DNA of 64,000 nucleotides, from the NCBI GenBank assembly GCA_022791755.1, contig JAAVZR010000043.1, positions 1 through 64,000 of the forward strand. Direction: 5' to 3'. How positions within the stretch are numbered: the first letter of the stretch is position 1; each line of letters starts with the position of its first letter. This stretch comes from Lachnospiraceae bacterium (GTDB taxonomy: Bacteria > Bacillota > Clostridia > Lachnospirales > Lachnospiraceae). The notes below the pieces were generated by a model. The model saw nothing but the letters and a program-made list of their open reading frames with translations, had not been told where the DNA came from and did no database searches. A program made the translations under genes and the position numbers. Positions 62,090 to 64,000 of the stretch are shown piece after piece.

Positions 62090-62796
62090 GCCAGCTCCAG
62101 CGCCACCTCCATCATCTCGCGGAAGGAAATCTGACGGTCCATGGACGGAAGCGCCTCACCGGTAAAAATGTGGTCGGAGATGGTGCAGATGCACAGCGCT
62201 TTTTTATTGGCCTGGATCGCATTCAGATACAGAGCCGCCGACTCCATCTCCACGGCCAGCACGCCCATATCCCTCCACTGACCGGCAGCTTTGGTATCCG
62301 CATTGTAAAAATTATCGGAGGACAGAAGATTTCCCACCACAGGATGGATTCCCTTGCTCTCCGCCACCTCCACAGCCTGGCGCAAAAGGCCAAAATCCGC
62401 GATGGGAGCGATGGTTCCGGGCAGCTGGTACTGAGCCGCATAGTTAGAATTGGTGCAGGCTCCCATACCGATGACCACATCCCGCAGCTTAATGTTCTTT
62501 CCCAGCCCTCCGGCCGTGCCGATACGGATGATGGTATCCACATCATAAAAATGATACAATTCATAGGAATAGATTCCGATGGACGGCATCCCCATGCCGC
62601 CGCCCATGACAGAGACAGAACGCCCCTTATAGCTGCCGGTAAAGCCCAGCATATTGCGCACCGTGTTAAAACAAACCGGATTTTCCAGATAGGTTTCCGC
62701 GATAAATTTAGCCCGCAGCGGATCTCCCGGCATCAGAACGGTCTTTGCGATTTCTCCTGGTTTTGCCTCGATATGAGGAGTAGGTGTGTTGGACAT
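62086..62796 (-). CDS. deoD: Purine nucleoside phosphorylase, DeoD type
   Basis: Hexameric cytoplasmic enzyme that splits purine (deoxy)nucleosides with phosphate into base and pentose-1-phosphate. Length 236 aa, usual for the family. Motifs: the N-terminal HIEAKPGEIAKTVLMPGDPLRA (part: VLMPGDPLRAK), GMGMPSIGIYSYEL, RIGTAGG, EMESAAL and SDHIFTGEA with the catalytic Asp. The ATG has AGGAGGAAAAAAC upstream. First gene of the unit with yitT and the radical SAM gene. Confidence 0.96.
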   Translation of the reverse strand: MSNTPTPHIEAKPGEIAKTVLMPGDPLRAKFIAETYLENPVCFNTVRNMLGFTGSYKGRSVSVMGGGMGMPSIGIYSYELYHFYDVDTIIRIGTAGGLGKNIKLRDVVIGMGACTNSNYAAQYQLPGTIAPIADFGLLRQAVEVAESKGIHPVVGNLLSSDNFYNADTKAAGQWRDMGVLAVEMESAALYLNAIQANKKALCICTISDHIFTGEALPSMDRQISFREMMEVALELA

Positions 62797-62836
62797 GTTT
62801 TTTCCTCCTGTCGTTCTTTATCTTATTATTTTTTAT

Positions 62837-62894
62837 CGGACGAAGTCCGCCAGTCCCGAAGGGACATCAATTATGAAATACCCGCAGGGTATTT
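62837..62894. repeat. Three small hairpins in series between yaaA and deoD
   Basis: CGGAC-GAA-GTCCG (62837-62849), GTCCC-GAA-GGGAC (62853-62865) and AAATACCC-GCA-GGGTATTT (62876-62894) follow each other. The 14-base TTTTATCGGACGAA at 62831-62844 is repeated at 62894-62907, overlapping the yaaA stop. None has a T-run on the minus strand that would make it a clear terminator of yaaA. A REP-like element is likely. Confidence 0.65.
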
Positions 62895-62895
62895 T

Positions 62896-63642
62896 TTATC
62901 GGACGAACACGTATCGTGTTTCGTCGGACAAATCCTCCCGCCAGCGAAATCCCAGGCGGTCAAATTCCTTTGCCTCCTGCGGCCCGGCAGCCCTCTTTTC
63001 TGCCAGATACCGTACCATCTCCCCCCGGGCCATCTTCACATAGACGCCCTTTTCCTTCACCGCGCCGTCCTCCAGCTCCCCGAAGACACAGGTGATAAAG
63101 GTATCCTCCGGACACAGATATCTCCGGATACACCGGCTGTATTCTGCGGAAGCCAGATCGAGAATCACCGAATCCTCTCTCGTCAGCTCCCGATACAAAA
63201 GATCGCCCCAGTATTCATAGAGATTCCGTCCCCAATCGGTCCGAAGCTTCGCCTGCATCTCCAGACGGTAAGGCACCACGGAATCCAAAGGCTTTAAAAT
63301 CCCATAAAAGCCGGACAAAATCCGCAGATGCTCCTGCACATACCGAAGGGCTTCTTCCGTAAATACCTGCGGCGCCATATATTGATACTGGATTCCGTCA
63401 TAGGATGTCAGGGCCGCGCTTACGTGTCCCATGGCCTGCAGATCCATATTCTTAAGCCGCTCATAATTCAATCCGGCAATCCCATCGTTACATCCCCACA
63501 AAGTCTTCAGCTCCTGATACTCCATGGCCCTCAGACAGTCCAAAAGCCTTTGGGTCCGGGAAAGAAAAACCGGAAACCCCTCCGGCTTCGGAAACTCCAC
63601 CCCGGCCCGCATCTTTTTGGCAGGCGATACGATAATTTTCAT
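62896..63642 (-). CDS. yaaA: YaaA family peroxide-stress protein (UPF0246)
   Basis: Protein of 248 aa from the ATG at 63642, with AAAGGAGAAAGG upstream; a longer upstream frame is rejected. The family start KIIVSPAKKM is exact. The middle has LWGCNDGIAGLNYERL and a conserved SGFYGILKPLD, with the terminal LSDETRYVFVR typical of YaaA. YaaA lowers free iron and protects DNA during peroxide stress in E. coli; DNA-binding has also been reported. It is divergent from the XRE gene across a 305-base gap and ends in the hairpin series. Confidence 0.94.
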   Translation of the reverse strand: MKIIVSPAKKMRAGVEFPKPEGFPVFLSRTQRLLDCLRAMEYQELKTLWGCNDGIAGLNYERLKNMDLQAMGHVSAALTSYDGIQYQYMAPQVFTEEALRYVQEHLRILSGFYGILKPLDSVVPYRLEMQAKLRTDWGRNLYEYWGDLLYRELTREDSVILDLASAEYSRCIRRYLCPEDTFITCVFGELEDGAVKEKGVYVKMARGEMVRYLAEKRAAGPQEAKEFDRLGFRWREDLSDETRYVFVR

Positions 63643-63947
63643 TCCTTTCTCCTTTGTCTGACACAATCCTCTTTTAGTATACCGTAAACGAAGCGGATTT
63701 ACCATCTCTTTTTACGAAAGAAAACTTTTTCTATTATCCCTGCACATTTTTATGGCTATGTGGTATTTTTACGTATGTCTCACCCTGTTTTCCTGCTATT
63801 TGTAAATTTAAAATATACTTACATAATATAATCTATAATTTCTCTCGTTAATTAACTCTTTTTTCCTTTGTATAAATCGTCTTTTCATATTATAATAGAA
63901 TTGTTGCTGTTGCAATAAAAAATCAAAATAAAGAGAGGGATACCCAT
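63643..63947. other. 305-base divergent intergenic region between yaaA and the XRE gene
   Basis: A+T-rich, non-coding. A sigma-A-type promoter for the XRE gene lies at 63868-63896. On the yaaA side TATACT (about 63676-63681) could be a -10 with a poor -35. No long inverted repeat is evident. The XRE protein may bind here, as is common for divergent regulators. Confidence 0.55.
63868..63896 (+). promoter_or_regulatory. Promoter of the XRE regulator gene
   Basis: TTGTAT (63868-63873), 17-base spacer, TATAAT (63891-63896). The start codon at 63948 is preceded by AGAGAGGGA. Confidence 0.72.
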
Positions 63948-64000
63948 ATGATAGGTGAACGTTTGGCTGATCTGCGTAATAGCAGAGGTATGACCCAGGA
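63948..64000 (+). CDS. XRE family transcriptional regulator (N-terminus only)
   Basis: The window ends after 17 codons. MIGERLADLRNSRGMTQ is the typical opening of a helix-turn-helix Cro/CI-type (XRE) DNA-binding domain, where LADLRNSRGMTQ forms the first helix. Supported by the AGAGAGGGA ribosome binding site and promoter at 63868-63896. The remaining domains and function cannot be seen. Confidence 0.75.
   Translation, partial: MIGERLADLRNSRGMTQ

Noticed and set aside
62170-63297. Plus-strand open frame of 375 codons across deoD and yaaA
   Set aside because: It spans two real genes and an intergenic repeat on the opposite strand; composition is that of an antisense frame.
1-64000. CRISPR arrays, rRNA, tRNA genes or complete insertion sequences
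   Set aside because: No regularly spaced repeats, no cloverleaf or ribosomal RNA sequence, and no transposase gene were found on either strand.

Overview
The window looks like the chromosome of a motile, Gram-positive clostridium, most likely Lachnospiraceae. Supporting signs are the strong AGGAGG-type ribosome binding sites, Gram-positive SOS boxes in front of lexA, a LysM cell-division inhibitor divergent from lexA, a NadD-YqeK fusion, AzlC/AzlD, a YitT protein, an ABC-F ATPase, a DUF6485 protein and a chemotaxis operon with a sigma-D-like -10 element. There are no rRNA or tRNA genes, no CRISPR array and no intact insertion sequence. The species cannot be named from the sequence alone.

Layout. 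1-5 kb: a TtcA-like tRNA thiolase, a tyrosine recombinase, azlCD, then hom on the other strand. 5-8.4 kb: the LysM/lexA SOS locus, then yhbY, nadD-yqeK, rsfS and a phosphodiesterase on the minus strand. 8.5-17.3 kb: a MATE exporter with a paired-palindrome operator, then a minus-strand operon miaB, C39-like lipoprotein, mutS, mutL. 17.5-45.3 kb: about 28 kb of surface-glycan genes, all on the minus strand and mostly overlapping or within a few bases of each other. 45.6-51.3 kb: cheA, cheW, cheR, cheB and a membrane C39-like peptidase on the plus strand, ending at a bidirectional terminator facing a CZB-domain chemoreceptor. 53-64 kb: galM, ABC-F, DUF6485, rarA, SDR, ClpP-like protease, TIGR01212 radical SAM, YitT, deoD and yaaA, all minus strand, and the first codons of an XRE regulator on the plus strand.

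The glycan cluster is the notable part. It encodes UDP-galactopyranose mutase, two CDP-glycerol-type cytidylyltransferase domains, two TagF-like GT-B proteins, a LicD protein, a glycerophosphodiesterase, three GT2 and three GT4 glycosyltransferases, a GT-D (DUF1792) protein, a DUF5672 protein, a fucosyltransferase-like protein, a radical SAM protein and two TIM-barrel isomerase-like proteins. Together these suggest a phosphoglycerol- or phosphopolyol-containing, galactofuranose-containing wall polymer or surface glycan. Flagellar glycosylation is an alternative because of the chemotaxis genes next door.

Thirteen of these proteins, with unrelated catalytic domains, also carry the same roughly 90-100 residue Rossmann-like module: an FGAG/YGAG loop, an acidic IDN-type motif about 25 residues later, and a following beta strand of the D-x-V-I-I type. 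The module sits at the N-terminus, the C-terminus or in the middle. I consider it the best candidate for an undescribed system. Several fusions and degenerate enzymes in the cluster add to this: a TIM barrel that has lost its metal ligands, an RmlA-like domain without its signature loop, a cytidylyltransferase-oxidoreductase fusion, a four-part methyltransferase/kinase-like/Rossmann/cytidylyltransferase protein, and a GT-B-beta-propeller protein. The middle of the cluster is clearly more A+T-rich than its flanks, which suggests acquisition from elsewhere.
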